NCBI GenBank assembly: GCA_902500785.1
Contig: CABVRW010000005.1
Coordinates: 18,908 to 82,907, forward strand
Reading direction: 5' to 3'
DNA length: 64,000 nucleotides
Origin: an uncultured Nitrospira sp.
GTDB taxonomy: Bacteria > Nitrospirota > Nitrospiria > Nitrospirales > Nitrospiraceae
The notes beneath the pieces were generated by a model. That model searched no databases, was not told the DNA's origin, and saw nothing but the letters and a program-made list of their open reading frames with translations. Below, piece after piece: positions 9,285-17,769 of this stretch. The position numbers and the translations under genes are program-made. Each line of letters starts with the position of its first letter. Position 1 is the first letter of the stretch.

Positions 9285-10432
9285 CCCGTGCCGGTTCGTC
9301 AAAGGGGATTCTGCCGTATCAGCATATCGCCCAACTGATCGTCCGCAAGGCCATCGCGTCGGATCATCCGATTGAGGATCGGCAGATCCAGCCGGCCAGC
9401 CTGGACTTGCGGCTCGGCAAGAAGGCGTACCGGCTGATCAGCAGCTTCCTGCCGGAATTGTCGGCCATCAGCAGCCGCCTCAATGTGCTCGACTTTTATC
9501 AGTCCGACCTCGTGATGTACGAGATGGACCTCACGCAGGGCGCCATTCTCGAAAAAGGCCATGTCTATCTGGTCCCGCTCCTGGAGCAGCTGCACCTGCC
9601 GGCCACGCTTCGCGCCCGCGCCAATCCCAAAAGCACCACCGGACGGCTGGATGTCTTCACCCGCGTCGTAACCGATCTGAATGCCGGCTTCGATGAGATC
9701 CGAGCCGGCTATCGAGGTCCACTCTACCTGGAAGTCGTGCCACGCTCCTTCGCCATTAAAGTACGCACGGGCGACTCCCTGAATCAGATTCGTTTCGTGC
9801 GCGGAGATGCGACGGTATCCGATGCCGCCCTCCAGAAGCTGCACGGTACCGATCCGCTGCTCTTCCACAATGCCACACCCCCGAAACCGCTTCCACAGAA
9901 GGAGTTCCGCACGGAGCGAGGCCTCTTCCTGCGAATCGATCTCACCGGAAGTGCACGGGAAGATGCGGTGATCGGCTATCGGGCCAAGAAAAACAGCCAT
10001 GTCATCGACCTGGCCAAGATCGGCCATTATGCGGCCTTAGACTTCTGGGAACCCCTGAAACGGCACCGACAGGATAGCCTGCTCCTGGAGCCGGAAGAAT
10101 TTTATATCCTGGCGTCCAAGGAGCGCATTCGGGTGCCGTCGGGCTATGCCGCCGAGATGGTGGCCTATGAGGCGGCCTGCGGCGAACTGCGCACACACTA
10201 TGCCGGATTCTTCGACCCGGGATTCGGGTATGGAGACGGGAAGATGCGAGGGACCCAGGTCGTTCTGGAAGTCCGCCCGCACGATGTGCCGTTCCTCATC
10301 CATGACGGGCAAACCTTCTTTAAAGTAGTGTATGATCACATGTTCACAAAGCCGACCCAGGTATACGGTTCGGCGCTCGGCTCGTCTTACCAACGACAGG
10401 CCCTCACCCTGAGCAAACATTTTAAGGCCTAA
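9281..10432 (+). CDS. dcd: dCTP deaminase, long form
   Basis: 2'-deoxycytidine 5'-triphosphate deaminase of 383 residues, of the long class with two tandem Dcd-like halves rather than the usual protein of about 190 residues. It converts dCTP to dUTP for thymidylate synthesis. Seen: IQPASLDLRLGKKAY in the first half, RARANPKSTTGRLDVFTR and DLNAGFDEIRAGYRG in the middle, and AYEAACGELRTHYAGFFDPGFGY in the second half. GTG start with GGAGGG upstream, overlapping the kamA stop by four bases, which implies translational coupling. Confidence 0.88.
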   Translation: MTRAGSSKGILPYQHIAQLIVRKAIASDHPIEDRQIQPASLDLRLGKKAYRLISSFLPELSAISSRLNVLDFYQSDLVMYEMDLTQGAILEKGHVYLVPLLEQLHLPATLRARANPKSTTGRLDVFTRVVTDLNAGFDEIRAGYRGPLYLEVVPRSFAIKVRTGDSLNQIRFVRGDATVSDAALQKLHGTDPLLFHNATPPKPLPQKEFRTERGLFLRIDLTGSAREDAVIGYRAKKNSHVIDLAKIGHYAALDFWEPLKRHRQDSLLLEPEEFYILASKERIRVPSGYAAEMVAYEAACGELRTHYAGFFDPGFGYGDGKMRGTQVVLEVRPHDVPFLIHDGQTFFKVVYDHMFTKPTQVYGSALGSSYQRQALTLSKHFKA

Positions 10433-10434
10433 CG

Positions 10435-10842
10435 ATGGCACCTCCCAGCGACCTACCAGATCCTTCCACTCGTCCATCCAGGCACTCGTCTCACCGCCCG
10501 GATGACGAAAGCAACCTGGACCGCCAGACGCATGTGGTCGGGATGATGATCGGCACGGCGTTAATGTTCATCGGCTTTTTGGACGTATTTCTCTCCATCA
10601 GCGGTGGATTCGAGATCAACGTGGTTCCGCTGCTGATCTACTTCAGCGGCATCGCCGTATGGGCCAATGCCGTGGTCGAAAATCCGACCATTCGTTATTC
10701 GTTGATGGCAGGATCCGTCCTAATCAGTTTGGCGTTTTTTCACTATGGGGAAGTCTTGTTCTGGCATAAGCAGGTGGTATTCTGGTCCACCGTCGTTGTG
10801 GTCATGTACTTCATGTTCAAGGAACCCAAGCCGGCCGCGTGA
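10435..10842 (+). CDS. Small multi-pass membrane protein
   Basis: Protein of 135 residues that I do not recognise. A hydrophilic, Pro/Ser/Asp-rich N-terminus of about 35 residues is followed by about four hydrophobic segments (near 36-57, 62-80, 88-104 and 112-128) and a short KEPKPAA tail. It starts two bases after the dcd stop, so it is probably translated with it. No catalytic motif is visible. Confidence 0.72.
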   Translation: MAPPSDLPDPSTRPSRHSSHRPDDESNLDRQTHVVGMMIGTALMFIGFLDVFLSISGGFEINVVPLLIYFSGIAVWANAVVENPTIRYSLMAGSVLISLAFFHYGEVLFWHKQVVFWSTVVVVMYFMFKEPKPAA

Positions 10843-10887
10843 ATCCACACATATCACGCGAACCATTGCCCTCGACTTCAAGTCTCG

Positions 10888-11616
10888 ATGACCATTGCCG
10901 TCGTCATCCCCGTCCTAAATGAAGCCCGTTGCATCGGCCAGACGCTCTCGCACACGGCCACGCTGGGATTCGACGACCTCATCGTCGTCGACGGCGGTAG
11001 CTCCGATCAGACCTGCGCGATTGTGGAATCGTGCACCGATCGCCTAGGCGCCTCCCCACATTCCGGTCCTTCGCCGGCCCCCCCTCCCATTCGTCTCCTC
11101 ACGTCTCCGCCGGGCCGCGCGCGACAGCTGAACGCAGGCGCAGCCGCCAGCCGATGCGATGTTCTGCTGTTCCTTCACGCGGATACGCACCTCCCCTTGA
11201 ATGCCCGACAGGCCGTCACCACCGCCCTGTCCGTCAATGCCTACGTCGGGGGACGATTCAACGTCCGCTTCGATTCCCCATCCCCGCTGGCTCGTCTCGT
11301 CGGCCGCATGATGAACCTGCGCTCCCGTTGGAGCGGCATCGCCACCGGTGACCAGGCCCTGTTCGTGCGCCGCGACGTCTTCGAGCGGATCGGACGCTTT
11401 GCGGACATGCCCCTGATGGAAGATATTGAATTCACACGCCGCCTCAAACGAGCCGGACACCTCGCACCGCTGCCGGACCACGTCGTCACCGCGTTCCGTC
11501 GATGGGAGCAGAAAGGCCCTCTCCGCACAATTCTGTTGATGTGGACCCTCCGCTTCCTGTACTGGATCGGAGTCAGCCCGCATCGACTACAACATTTTTA
11601 CGGCACGGTGAGATGA
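10888..11616 (+). CDS. TIGR04283-type glycosyltransferase (family 2)
   Basis: GT-A fold transferase of 242 residues. Seen: the nucleotide-binding start TIAVVIPVLNEARCI, IVVDGGSSDQT near residue 34, a metal-binding HADTHL near residue 99 and LMEDIEFTRRLKR near residue 176, all typical of the rSAM/selenodomain-associated transferase 2 family, which occurs in arsenosugar gene clusters among others. It stands four bases before the partner TIGR04282 gene. No ArsM or ArsS is present here, so its acceptor is open. The N-terminal part has a Pro/Ser-rich insertion around residues 54-70. Confidence 0.85.
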   Translation: MTIAVVIPVLNEARCIGQTLSHTATLGFDDLIVVDGGSSDQTCAIVESCTDRLGASPHSGPSPAPPPIRLLTSPPGRARQLNAGAAASRCDVLLFLHADTHLPLNARQAVTTALSVNAYVGGRFNVRFDSPSPLARLVGRMMNLRSRWSGIATGDQALFVRRDVFERIGRFADMPLMEDIEFTRRLKRAGHLAPLPDHVVTAFRRWEQKGPLRTILLMWTLRFLYWIGVSPHRLQHFYGTVR

Positions 11617-11620
11617 ACCC

Positions 11621-12373
11621 ATGCGCGCGCAATCGTCGGACCGCAAACAGCCCGCCTCGACAGCCCTGGTGATCTTCGCCAAAGCTCCGATTCCAGGGCA
11701 GGTCAAAACACGTCTTTGCTCGGCCTTGACCGAAGACGAAGCCGCGACCCTGCACGGAAGCTTCGTCCTCGACACACTCGAACGCGCCAAAGCGGCGGTG
11801 AACAAATTCACGCTTCCTGTCGATCGATTCTTGGCCTGCGCGCCGTCAAGCGCCCATGTCTTTTTCAGAATCATGGAAGCGCGCCACGGGGTCACGCTTC
11901 TTGACCAGCAAGGCGACGACCTCGGCGACAGGATGACACACGCCTTCGACACCCTCTTTGCCCGCGGCTACCGGCAGGTGTGCCTAGTGGGCACCGACGT
12001 CCCGTCGCTGCCGCTGACTCATTATCGTGACGCGGTCGAATCGCTCACCCGGCATGATCTGATCCTCGGGCCGGCCGCAGACGGTGGGTACTACCTGATC
12101 GGCATGACGATGCCTCGCCCCGACCTGTTCGCAGGCATTCCCTGGTCGACGGATCAAGTGATGGCACTGACACAACAAAAAGCGGCGGCGGCAGGATTGA
12201 AGACTGCGTTCCTGCCGGTATGGAACGATGTGGATACCCTCGACAATCTCCAGGCATTGATCGACGACTGCGCGGCGGACAAGAAACGCCCGAAGCAAGA
12301 ACGGGTGTTCTCCATGCGCACGGCGGGCACACTGGAATTGCTCGCGAAACGACTTCGAACCCGCCATGTGTAG
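11621..12373 (+). CDS. TIGR04282-type nucleotidyl/glycosyl-transferase (DUF2064)
   Basis: Protein of 250 residues of the DUF2064 (rSAM/selenodomain-associated transferase 1) family. Seen: LVIFAKAPIPGQVKTRL, a sugar-nucleotide transferase-like loop near residues 9-25, VCLVGTDVPSLPLTHY near residue 122 and LILGPAADGGYYLIGM near residue 145. It starts four bases after the TIGR04283 gene, and the two families are usually neighbours. The substrate is not known from the sequence. Confidence 0.86.
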   Translation: MRAQSSDRKQPASTALVIFAKAPIPGQVKTRLCSALTEDEAATLHGSFVLDTLERAKAAVNKFTLPVDRFLACAPSSAHVFFRIMEARHGVTLLDQQGDDLGDRMTHAFDTLFARGYRQVCLVGTDVPSLPLTHYRDAVESLTRHDLILGPAADGGYYLIGMTMPRPDLFAGIPWSTDQVMALTQQKAAAAGLKTAFLPVWNDVDTLDNLQALIDDCAADKKRPKQERVFSMRTAGTLELLAKRLRTRHV

Positions 12374-12560
12374 CAGGATGCGGAACACGTCCGCTCGCGG
12401 CGTGCTCGAACTCCGTGAATCGTGAAACGTATCTCGTCAGGGACTGCAGCCGGGCCGTACCGAGAGACGAACGACGGACGAAGATGACGGCCTTTTTGCG
12501 CATTCTGCGGGCTCTTCTGATCCGACGCGGGACATGAACTGATCGTCACGTCTTGAGCAG

Positions 12561-12586
12561 CCATCGAGTTTTTCCGCAGCTTGCTA
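12561..12586 (+). repeat. Dispersed intergenic repeat, copy 1
   Basis: A 26-base stretch beginning CCATCGAGTTTTTCCGCAGC lies 14 bases before the SDR start codon. A near copy with 23 of 26 identical bases occurs at 38700-38725, again upstream of a plus-strand gene. The downstream gene's G-rich ribosome site follows directly. Function unknown. Confidence 0.6.
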
Positions 12587-12599
12587 GGGGGGAGTTTGC

Positions 12600-13334
12600 A
12601 TGTCGAACAACGTGGCCCTCATTACCGGCGGAGCAAAAGGAATCGGCCGCGCTATCGCGCTTGATCTCGCCGCGAAACAATGGTCCGTGGCCATTTGCTA
12701 CCGCACCAGCGCGGCGGCCGCGGAGGAGACCAGCGCCGCCATCATGGCACGTGGCGGACAAGCCTTTGCCCTGCAGTGCGACGTATCAGATCCGGAGGCC
12801 GCCACCAACTTCGTCGCAGAGGTCGAAAGCCGGTGGGGCAAGATCGACGCGTTGATCAATGGCGCCGGCCCTTACCACCGCGTGAATCTCTTCGACGAGA
12901 CACCCGCCGGTTGGCGTGAAATGTTCGACGGAAACTTACACCCGATTTTTTATCTTGGGCAGGCGGTCGCGCCAGGAATGAAGGCACGGAAGCATGGGCG
13001 CATCATCAACTTCAGTATGGCCAATGCGGACCAGATGGTGGCCCAGCCGGAGGTGACGGGACATTATATCGCCAAGGCCGGAGTGTTGATGCTCACCAGA
13101 ACGCTGGCAAAACTGCTCGCCCCCTACGGCATTACCGTCAACGCGATTTCGCCGGGTTTCATCGATTCTGGCAGCGCGCCCCCGGAGGAACTGGCAGGCG
13201 TAGTGAAGCGAATTCCCGCAGGATACGTCGGCAGCGTCGCGGACACCGTGGCAGCCGTGCGATATTTATTGAGCGAGGATGCCCGCTACGTCAACGGCGC
13301 CAACCTGCATCTCAGCGGCGGATGGGGAATTTAG
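12600..13334 (+). CDS. SDR-family oxidoreductase (FabG-like)
   Basis: Classical short-chain dehydrogenase of 244 residues. Seen: the NAD(P)-binding TGGAKGIG at residues 9-16, NGAGP near residue 86, and catalytic Tyr and Lys in YIAKAG near residue 158. The usual catalytic serine position reads INFSMANAD. The family includes 3-oxoacyl-ACP reductases, but the exact substrate is not readable. A strong GGGGGGAG ribosome site precedes the ATG. The gene is isolated: its stop is six bases from the convergent HAD-UbiA gene. Confidence 0.85.
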   Translation: MSNNVALITGGAKGIGRAIALDLAAKQWSVAICYRTSAAAAEETSAAIMARGGQAFALQCDVSDPEAATNFVAEVESRWGKIDALINGAGPYHRVNLFDETPAGWREMFDGNLHPIFYLGQAVAPGMKARKHGRIINFSMANADQMVAQPEVTGHYIAKAGVLMLTRTLAKLLAPYGITVNAISPGFIDSGSAPPEELAGVVKRIPAGYVGSVADTVAAVRYLLSEDARYVNGANLHLSGGWGI

Positions 13335-13339
13335 GCTGC

Positions 13340-14776
13340 TCACTTGGCAAGAACGACGATGAGTCCGATCAGCGCCGCCACGATATAACTCTTGGGATCC
13401 CGCACCGCAAACACCACCGGATCGTCATCCATTCGGTTGCGATAGGCTAACATCCACACCCTGGTGATCCAGTACAGCATCACCGGGCAGATCAGCCATA
13501 AGAGCTCCGAATGCGTATACAACAGCAGCACTTCCTTGCTGCTGATATAGAGCGCCAGGACCAATACCGCCACCAGCCCACTCGAAGAACCGATACTGGC
13601 GATGTGTTCGATATCCGTGACCCAATAGCCCCGCCCATGCACTTCCTTCTCGTCGGAACGGCTCAAGAGCCGCAATTCCGTATAGCGTTTCACCAGTGCA
13701 AGGCTCAGGAACAGAAACAGGGAAAATGTCAGCAACCAATGGGACGGTACGATGCCGGTGGCCGCTCCTCCGGCATAGATTCGCAGCGTGTACAGTTGGG
13801 CCAATGCGATCACGTCTACCATGACGAACTGCTTCAAATAAAACGTGTATGCGGTCGTCAGGACCAGATAGCCGCCTAGCACGAGCATGAACAACGGTGG
13901 AAGCATCAGCGCCAGCAGGATTCCACCCGACAGGGCCCCGATGGCCATCAAGAGCCCAAACGGAATGGACAGTTGCCCCGAGGCAAAGGGACGATTTTTT
14001 TTCCTGGGATGCTGGCGATCGGAAGACAGGTCCAGGCAGTCATTGAGAATATAGACCGAAGAGGCCGACAGGCTGAAGGATGCAAACGCCAATCCTGCCT
14101 GCAGCACCAAGGACTTGTCTGTAATCTGGTGCGAAGCCAGGACCGGAGTCAACACCAGCACATTTTTCGCCCACTGATGTAGGCGCAACGCCTTCGCAAG
14201 CACCGCCAGCCAGCGCACGGGCTCACCGAATACCTGACTCACCGTGGTCAGGGCCTGTGCGCGCTTCACCAATGGAGCGGGCGCATTGACCAGAATCGCC
14301 TCGTTGGCCTCAGCCCACACCGGCAAATCAGCCGTCGAGTTGCCCGCATAGGCGAACCGGCGCGCCCCATACCGCTCGACCAAGACCGCGACCTTGCGCG
14401 CGCCTTTCAGATTGACCTCGGCATCGCTCCCGAACACCCGATCGTCAAACAGGCCGATATGTTCCGCCACCGCCCGCGCAAACGTGACATGACTGGCCGT
14501 GGCCAACACCAGTTTCCGTCCGGCCTGACGTTCTTTAGTCAGAAACTCGACCAGGTCTTTCTGGTAGGGAAGGGTGGCGACGTCGAGCGTCACCCGGCGG
14601 GCAATCTCATGCTTGAAATGGGCTTTGCCGTTCAGCAACCAGAACGGCAGGAGAAAGAGTGTCAGCGGATTCTGCTTGAGCAACGCCAGGAGCGATTCCC
14701 ACAGCAGGTCGGTCTTGATGAGGGTCCCATCAAGGTCGACGCAAAGCGGACTTTTTCCTTGGAGGTCCTCACCCAT
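13340..14776 (-). CDS. HAD phosphatase-UbiA prenyltransferase fusion
   Basis: Fusion of 478 residues. Residues about 8-190 are a HAD-type hydrolase with the DxD motif CVDLDGTLIKTD and LVLATAS. Residues about 195-478 are a UbiA-type membrane prenyltransferase with the prenyl-diphosphate motif NDCLDLSSDRQHP near residue 245 and eight or so membrane helices. The nearest characterised UbiA branch makes decaprenylphosphoryl-5-phosphoribose from PRPP. A built-in phosphatase could act on the phosphorylated product; that is inference. It follows the Grx4 gene on the minus strand after 159 bases. Confidence 0.88.
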   Translation of the reverse strand: MGEDLQGKSPLCVDLDGTLIKTDLLWESLLALLKQNPLTLFLLPFWLLNGKAHFKHEIARRVTLDVATLPYQKDLVEFLTKERQAGRKLVLATASHVTFARAVAEHIGLFDDRVFGSDAEVNLKGARKVAVLVERYGARRFAYAGNSTADLPVWAEANEAILVNAPAPLVKRAQALTTVSQVFGEPVRWLAVLAKALRLHQWAKNVLVLTPVLASHQITDKSLVLQAGLAFASFSLSASSVYILNDCLDLSSDRQHPRKKNRPFASGQLSIPFGLLMAIGALSGGILLALMLPPLFMLVLGGYLVLTTAYTFYLKQFVMVDVIALAQLYTLRIYAGGAATGIVPSHWLLTFSLFLFLSLALVKRYTELRLLSRSDEKEVHGRGYWVTDIEHIASIGSSSGLVAVLVLALYISSKEVLLLYTHSELLWLICPVMLYWITRVWMLAYRNRMDDDPVVFAVRDPKSYIVAALIGLIVVLAK

Positions 14777-14935
14777 GGGTCGCAGGGGATTCTATCGGCA
14801 AGGGAGAAGTCGCGCAAGAATTTACACGGAATTTCGTCCGGTCGAAGATTTCGGTAGCGAGAGACAGGGCGAATCCGCCCTCCGAATGCACCGTCCGCCT
14901 AGCGGTGGAGATGAATCGGTGCCTGTTGGCTGCCG

Positions 14936-15262
14936 CTACTCCGCTCCGAACGCCTTCTTCAGGAGCGGCACCACTTCGCCTTTGGCTTCCATGGGGTCCA
15001 GAATGTCCGTGTCGCCGTAAAACTGCCCGTCGATGAATACCTTCGGCAGAGTCGGCCAATTCGTCAACTTGGTCAATGCATCCCGTTTGGCCGGCTGAGA
15101 CAACACGTCGATGAGTTCGTAGGGATACCCGTATTTCTCAAAAAAGTGGATGGTCTCCCTGGTGAACCCGCACATCGGCATGGCTTTGGTGCCCTTGCCG
15201 TAAATCAGAATTTTGTTCGCTTTGATTTCTTGCTGAATCTGTTCTTCGATCGGGTCAGCCAT
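14936..15262 (-). CDS. grxD: Monothiol glutaredoxin Grx4 family
   Basis: Protein of 108 residues, full length for the monothiol class. Seen: the CGFT active site at residues 31-34 (MCGFTRET), WPTLPKVFIDGQFYG with the cis-proline, and a GDTDIL segment. Such proteins bind a [2Fe-2S] cluster with glutathione and pass it on, often in complex with BolA. A strong GAGGAGGG ribosome site precedes it. The BolA-family gene ends 11 bases upstream on the same strand, which supports the classic pair. Confidence 0.93.
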   Translation of the reverse strand: MADPIEEQIQQEIKANKILIYGKGTKAMPMCGFTRETIHFFEKYGYPYELIDVLSQPAKRDALTKLTNWPTLPKVFIDGQFYGDTDILDPMEAKGEVVPLLKKAFGAE

Positions 15263-15273
15263 CTGTCCCTCCT

Positions 15274-15519
15274 CTATGTTTTTGCTTCATCCGGTGTCGT
15301 GGCCGTAATCTCCAAGGCATGAATACGCCCGTCTTTCATCGGAACGGCCAAGGCCTGATACACCATTCGATGTCGGTCCAGGAGATTCTTGCCGAGAAAC
15401 CCACCTGACGTCACCCGCACGATTAAATGGTCCTGTGTCCCGGTCTTATCGATCACGGTCACGGCAGCATCAGGAAACATCTGACGAATGTAGGTGGTTA
15501 GGGTATCGGCGGTAATCAT
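15274..15519 (-). CDS. BolA/IbaG family protein
   Basis: Protein of 81 residues of the BolA family, a partner of monothiol glutaredoxins in iron-sulfur trafficking. Seen: HLIVRVTSGGF and the hallmark LLDRHRMVYQAL near residue 48, with the conserved histidine that can ligate the shared cluster, then IHALEITATTPDEA. It is first in a minus-strand pair with Grx4, 11 bases apart. Confidence 0.92.
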   Translation of the reverse strand: MITADTLTTYIRQMFPDAAVTVIDKTGTQDHLIVRVTSGGFLGKNLLDRHRMVYQALAVPMKDGRIHALEITATTPDEAKT

Positions 15520-16152
15520 TAGTCAGGAGGATAACGCATCCGAGAAGCCGAAGGCAATCTGAACCGAAGGTAATTTAATCATTGAGACAGAAGCTGACGC
15601 GCCTCGGACGAATGGCGATTGGAATGGCAGACCGCTGCACGACGTCATTGCGTGAACCACTTCATGCCGCTCGCGCACAGCAGATGAAAGAAGATTGCTG
15701 GCCCGGACTCTCCATGACTAGTCCGGGAGGGGTCCAGCCGAATTCGAGTCACCTCGTTTCCTTGCCTGGCACGAATCATTCTCTGTTGATCGTCTTCAGG
15801 AGCCGGACGACCTTGACGATGTCGATGGCCGAGAAGGACCGACATTTCTTCTCGAACTGTCGATCAAGTCACTTCTCATTTTCCCGCAGGATCAGATCTC
15901 GACCGACCCATCCAGCAATCCCGATCGACATCTTGAACTGGCCCGGTGTTCTGATCGGTTGAGATATCGGTGGTGGATTTCATCCGGCCTGGTGGATCCC
16001 AACCACCAACTAGGAAGACCTCTTCACTACTTTTTTCTAACAGACTGAAATCACGCGCTTCCTATGGTTTCCTCCATTGGCATGTGTGTTGCTCTCTCTC
16101 AACAGCAAGGACAACATGTGCAACCAACGACACAACCATCGAGGAGGGGATC
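15520..16152. other. Intergenic region, no supported gene
   Basis: About 630 bases between the divergent BolA and receiver genes. It is AT-richer than its surroundings near 16020-16080 (about 40% GC in that 60-base line). The open frames here have no ribosome site or recognisable domain. A short hairpin (TGGTGG at 15990-15995 pairing with CCACCA at 16003-16008) is followed after some 20 bases by a T6 run at 16031, a poor terminator candidate. The promoter of the signalling cluster should lie at the right end. Confidence 0.5.
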
Positions 16153-16587
16153 ATGGGAGAATTCAAATCGGGCTTCTTTATGAGCGAGTCAGCATGCAAT
16201 GGTCGGGTGCTCGTGGTCGATGATGAGCCGGATATTCGGAAGGTTGTCCGAATGACCTTGCAGAAGGCCGGGTATGAGGTCATTGAAGCGGAGAACGGTG
16301 AAAAAGCCATCGAGGCTATCAATACCGGAGAAAACCGGCTGCTGCTTGATGTGCTCATCTGCGACATCCGCATGCCGAAGATCAACGGGGTTGAGGCCAT
16401 TGCCTACTTTCAGCAGGAATGGCCACGTGTCCCAATCATTGTGCTGACCGGTTTCCCCGACACCGACATGGCCACTTCGTTCTTACGGAGCGGCGTCGTC
16501 GACTACCTGGTGAAACCCGTAGAGGGGGAAAAGCTTCGCGCGGCCGTGGCCAGAGCCATGGAACAGCGAGAGCTTGCCCAACTCTAG
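16153..16587 (+). CDS. Stand-alone response regulator receiver
   Basis: Single receiver domain of 144 residues with no output domain. Seen: VLVVDDEPDIRKVV near residue 19, a phospho-acceptor Asp in LDVLICDIRMPKINGVEA near residue 72, VLTGFPD and the lysine motif DYLVKPVEG. A leader of about 16 residues precedes the domain. The ATG has a GAGGAGG ribosome site; the frame is open upstream but without support. Stand-alone receivers act by protein contact or in phosphorelays. The two histidine kinases that follow are the obvious partners, as neither carries its own receiver. Confidence 0.92.
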   Translation: MGEFKSGFFMSESACNGRVLVVDDEPDIRKVVRMTLQKAGYEVIEAENGEKAIEAINTGENRLLLDVLICDIRMPKINGVEAIAYFQQEWPRVPIIVLTGFPDTDMATSFLRSGVVDYLVKPVEGEKLRAAVARAMEQRELAQL

Positions 16588-16719
16588 TGACACCCAGGCC
16601 GATAGGCAGCTCCGCACCATCCGCGTCGGGGAGGTCCCTCGGGCCTCTCCGACGACAAGGTGCGACCAGGTGAGGGCCATCATCGGCCCAGGCTTCATGA
16701 GACATCACGGAATGCGGCC

Positions 16720-17769
16720 ATGAAACTCTGTGCGACGAAAATTGCCATTATCGGCGCCGGGAAAGGAGGGACCGCACTCCTGGAGCTCCTCCATCAAATC
16801 CCGGACGTGGAAATCGTCGGGATCACCGACAAGGATCCTGCGGCTCCGGGACTCAAGCGAGCGCGGGATCTGAATGTGCTGGTGGCGCCACGCGTGCAGG
16901 ATCTTATCCAAAATCATGGCGTCAATCTCATTATGGATGTCACCGGCGATCCCGCCATGGAACCGCTCATCCACGCCATGAAACGTCCCGGCTCCGAGGT
17001 CCTGAGCGGAGCCGCCACCAGGCTGCTGTGGAAACTGGTCCAGCACCAGTCGAAATTGGAAGCCGAACTGTTCCAGGCCGACAAACTGGCGGGATTGGGC
17101 TCCTTCGCCGCCGGCATCGCGCACGACATCAACAACCCCCTGCAACTGATTCTCGGACTCGCCGAAAACCTGGAAGAAGAGCAGGACATCACGGTCGTCC
17201 GTGAACAGGCTCGCGACATCACCGAAGCCGTCAAACGCACCAGCGCGATCTGCCGCGACCTGACTCGATACGCGAGGCGCAACGGCGCTCGGGAAGAGGT
17301 CCTGGTCAATCTCAACACAAAACTGGACGAGGCGCTACGAATCGCCCGTTATGCCGTGACGCTCCAGGACGTCACCGTCGTGAAACGTTATGCCGAAGAG
17401 ACAATCGTAATGGGGAACCCCGATGAACTTCTTCACGTCTTCGTCAATCTCATCACGAACGCGGTCCAAGCCATCAACGATCGCGGCACCTTGACGCTCC
17501 AAACCACTGTCGGGCCGGATGGATTGGTCACCGCGTCGGTCAGCGACACGGGATGCGGCATTCCCAAGGAGGCATTCTCGAAAATCTTTGAACCGCTCTA
17601 CACCACCAAGCCACCCGGGAAAGGCACGGGGTTGGGATTGTACAATGTGATGTCCGTGATCTCGAAAATGGAAGGTCACATTTGTGTCGAAAGCGACGTC
17701 GGCGTCGGCACGACCTTCCGCATCGAATTCCCAGAGGTTCAGCCGACCATATCATGCGCGCCCCTATGA
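16720..17769 (+). CDS. Histidine kinase with N-terminal Rossmann-fold domain
   Basis: Cytoplasmic kinase of 349 residues with an unusual input. Residues 1-115 read as a dinucleotide-binding domain: IAIIGAGKGGTALLELL (GxGxxG-type loop) followed by VEIVGITDKDPAAPGLKRA and NLIMDVTGDP, much like the NAD(P) domain of dehydrogenases. Residues about 125-340 are HisKA (FAAGIAHDINNPL, His near residue 132) and HATPase (DTGCGIP, GKGTGLGLYNV). No membrane helix is seen. It could sense NAD(P)(H) redox state or another nucleotide; that is inference. The chosen ATG (MKLCATK) starts the domain cleanly; the frame is open 20 codons upstream. The stop overlaps the next kinase's start by four bases. Confidence 0.85.
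   Translation: MKLCATKIAIIGAGKGGTALLELLHQIPDVEIVGITDKDPAAPGLKRARDLNVLVAPRVQDLIQNHGVNLIMDVTGDPAMEPLIHAMKRPGSEVLSGAATRLLWKLVQHQSKLEAELFQADKLAGLGSFAAGIAHDINNPLQLILGLAENLEEEQDITVVREQARDITEAVKRTSAICRDLTRYARRNGAREEVLVNLNTKLDEALRIARYAVTLQDVTVVKRYAEETIVMGNPDELLHVFVNLITNAVQAINDRGTLTLQTTVGPDGLVTASVSDTGCGIPKEAFSKIFEPLYTTKPPGKGTGLGLYNVMSVISKMEGHICVESDVGVGTTFRIEFPEVQPTISCAPL

Noticed and set aside
15770..15955. Protein-like text on the minus strand (two open runs of about 30 codons in one frame, split by TGA at 15869-15871)
   Set aside because: Too short, interrupted by stops, no start signal and no family match; it could be a relic but there is not enough to call.
15582..15962. A 126-residue plus-strand open frame in the BolA/receiver gap
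   Set aside because: No ribosome site, low-complexity Ser/Arg composition and no domain.
15990..16036. Hairpin plus T6 as a terminator
   Set aside because: The stem is six base pairs and the T run starts more than 20 bases later, too far for an intrinsic terminator.
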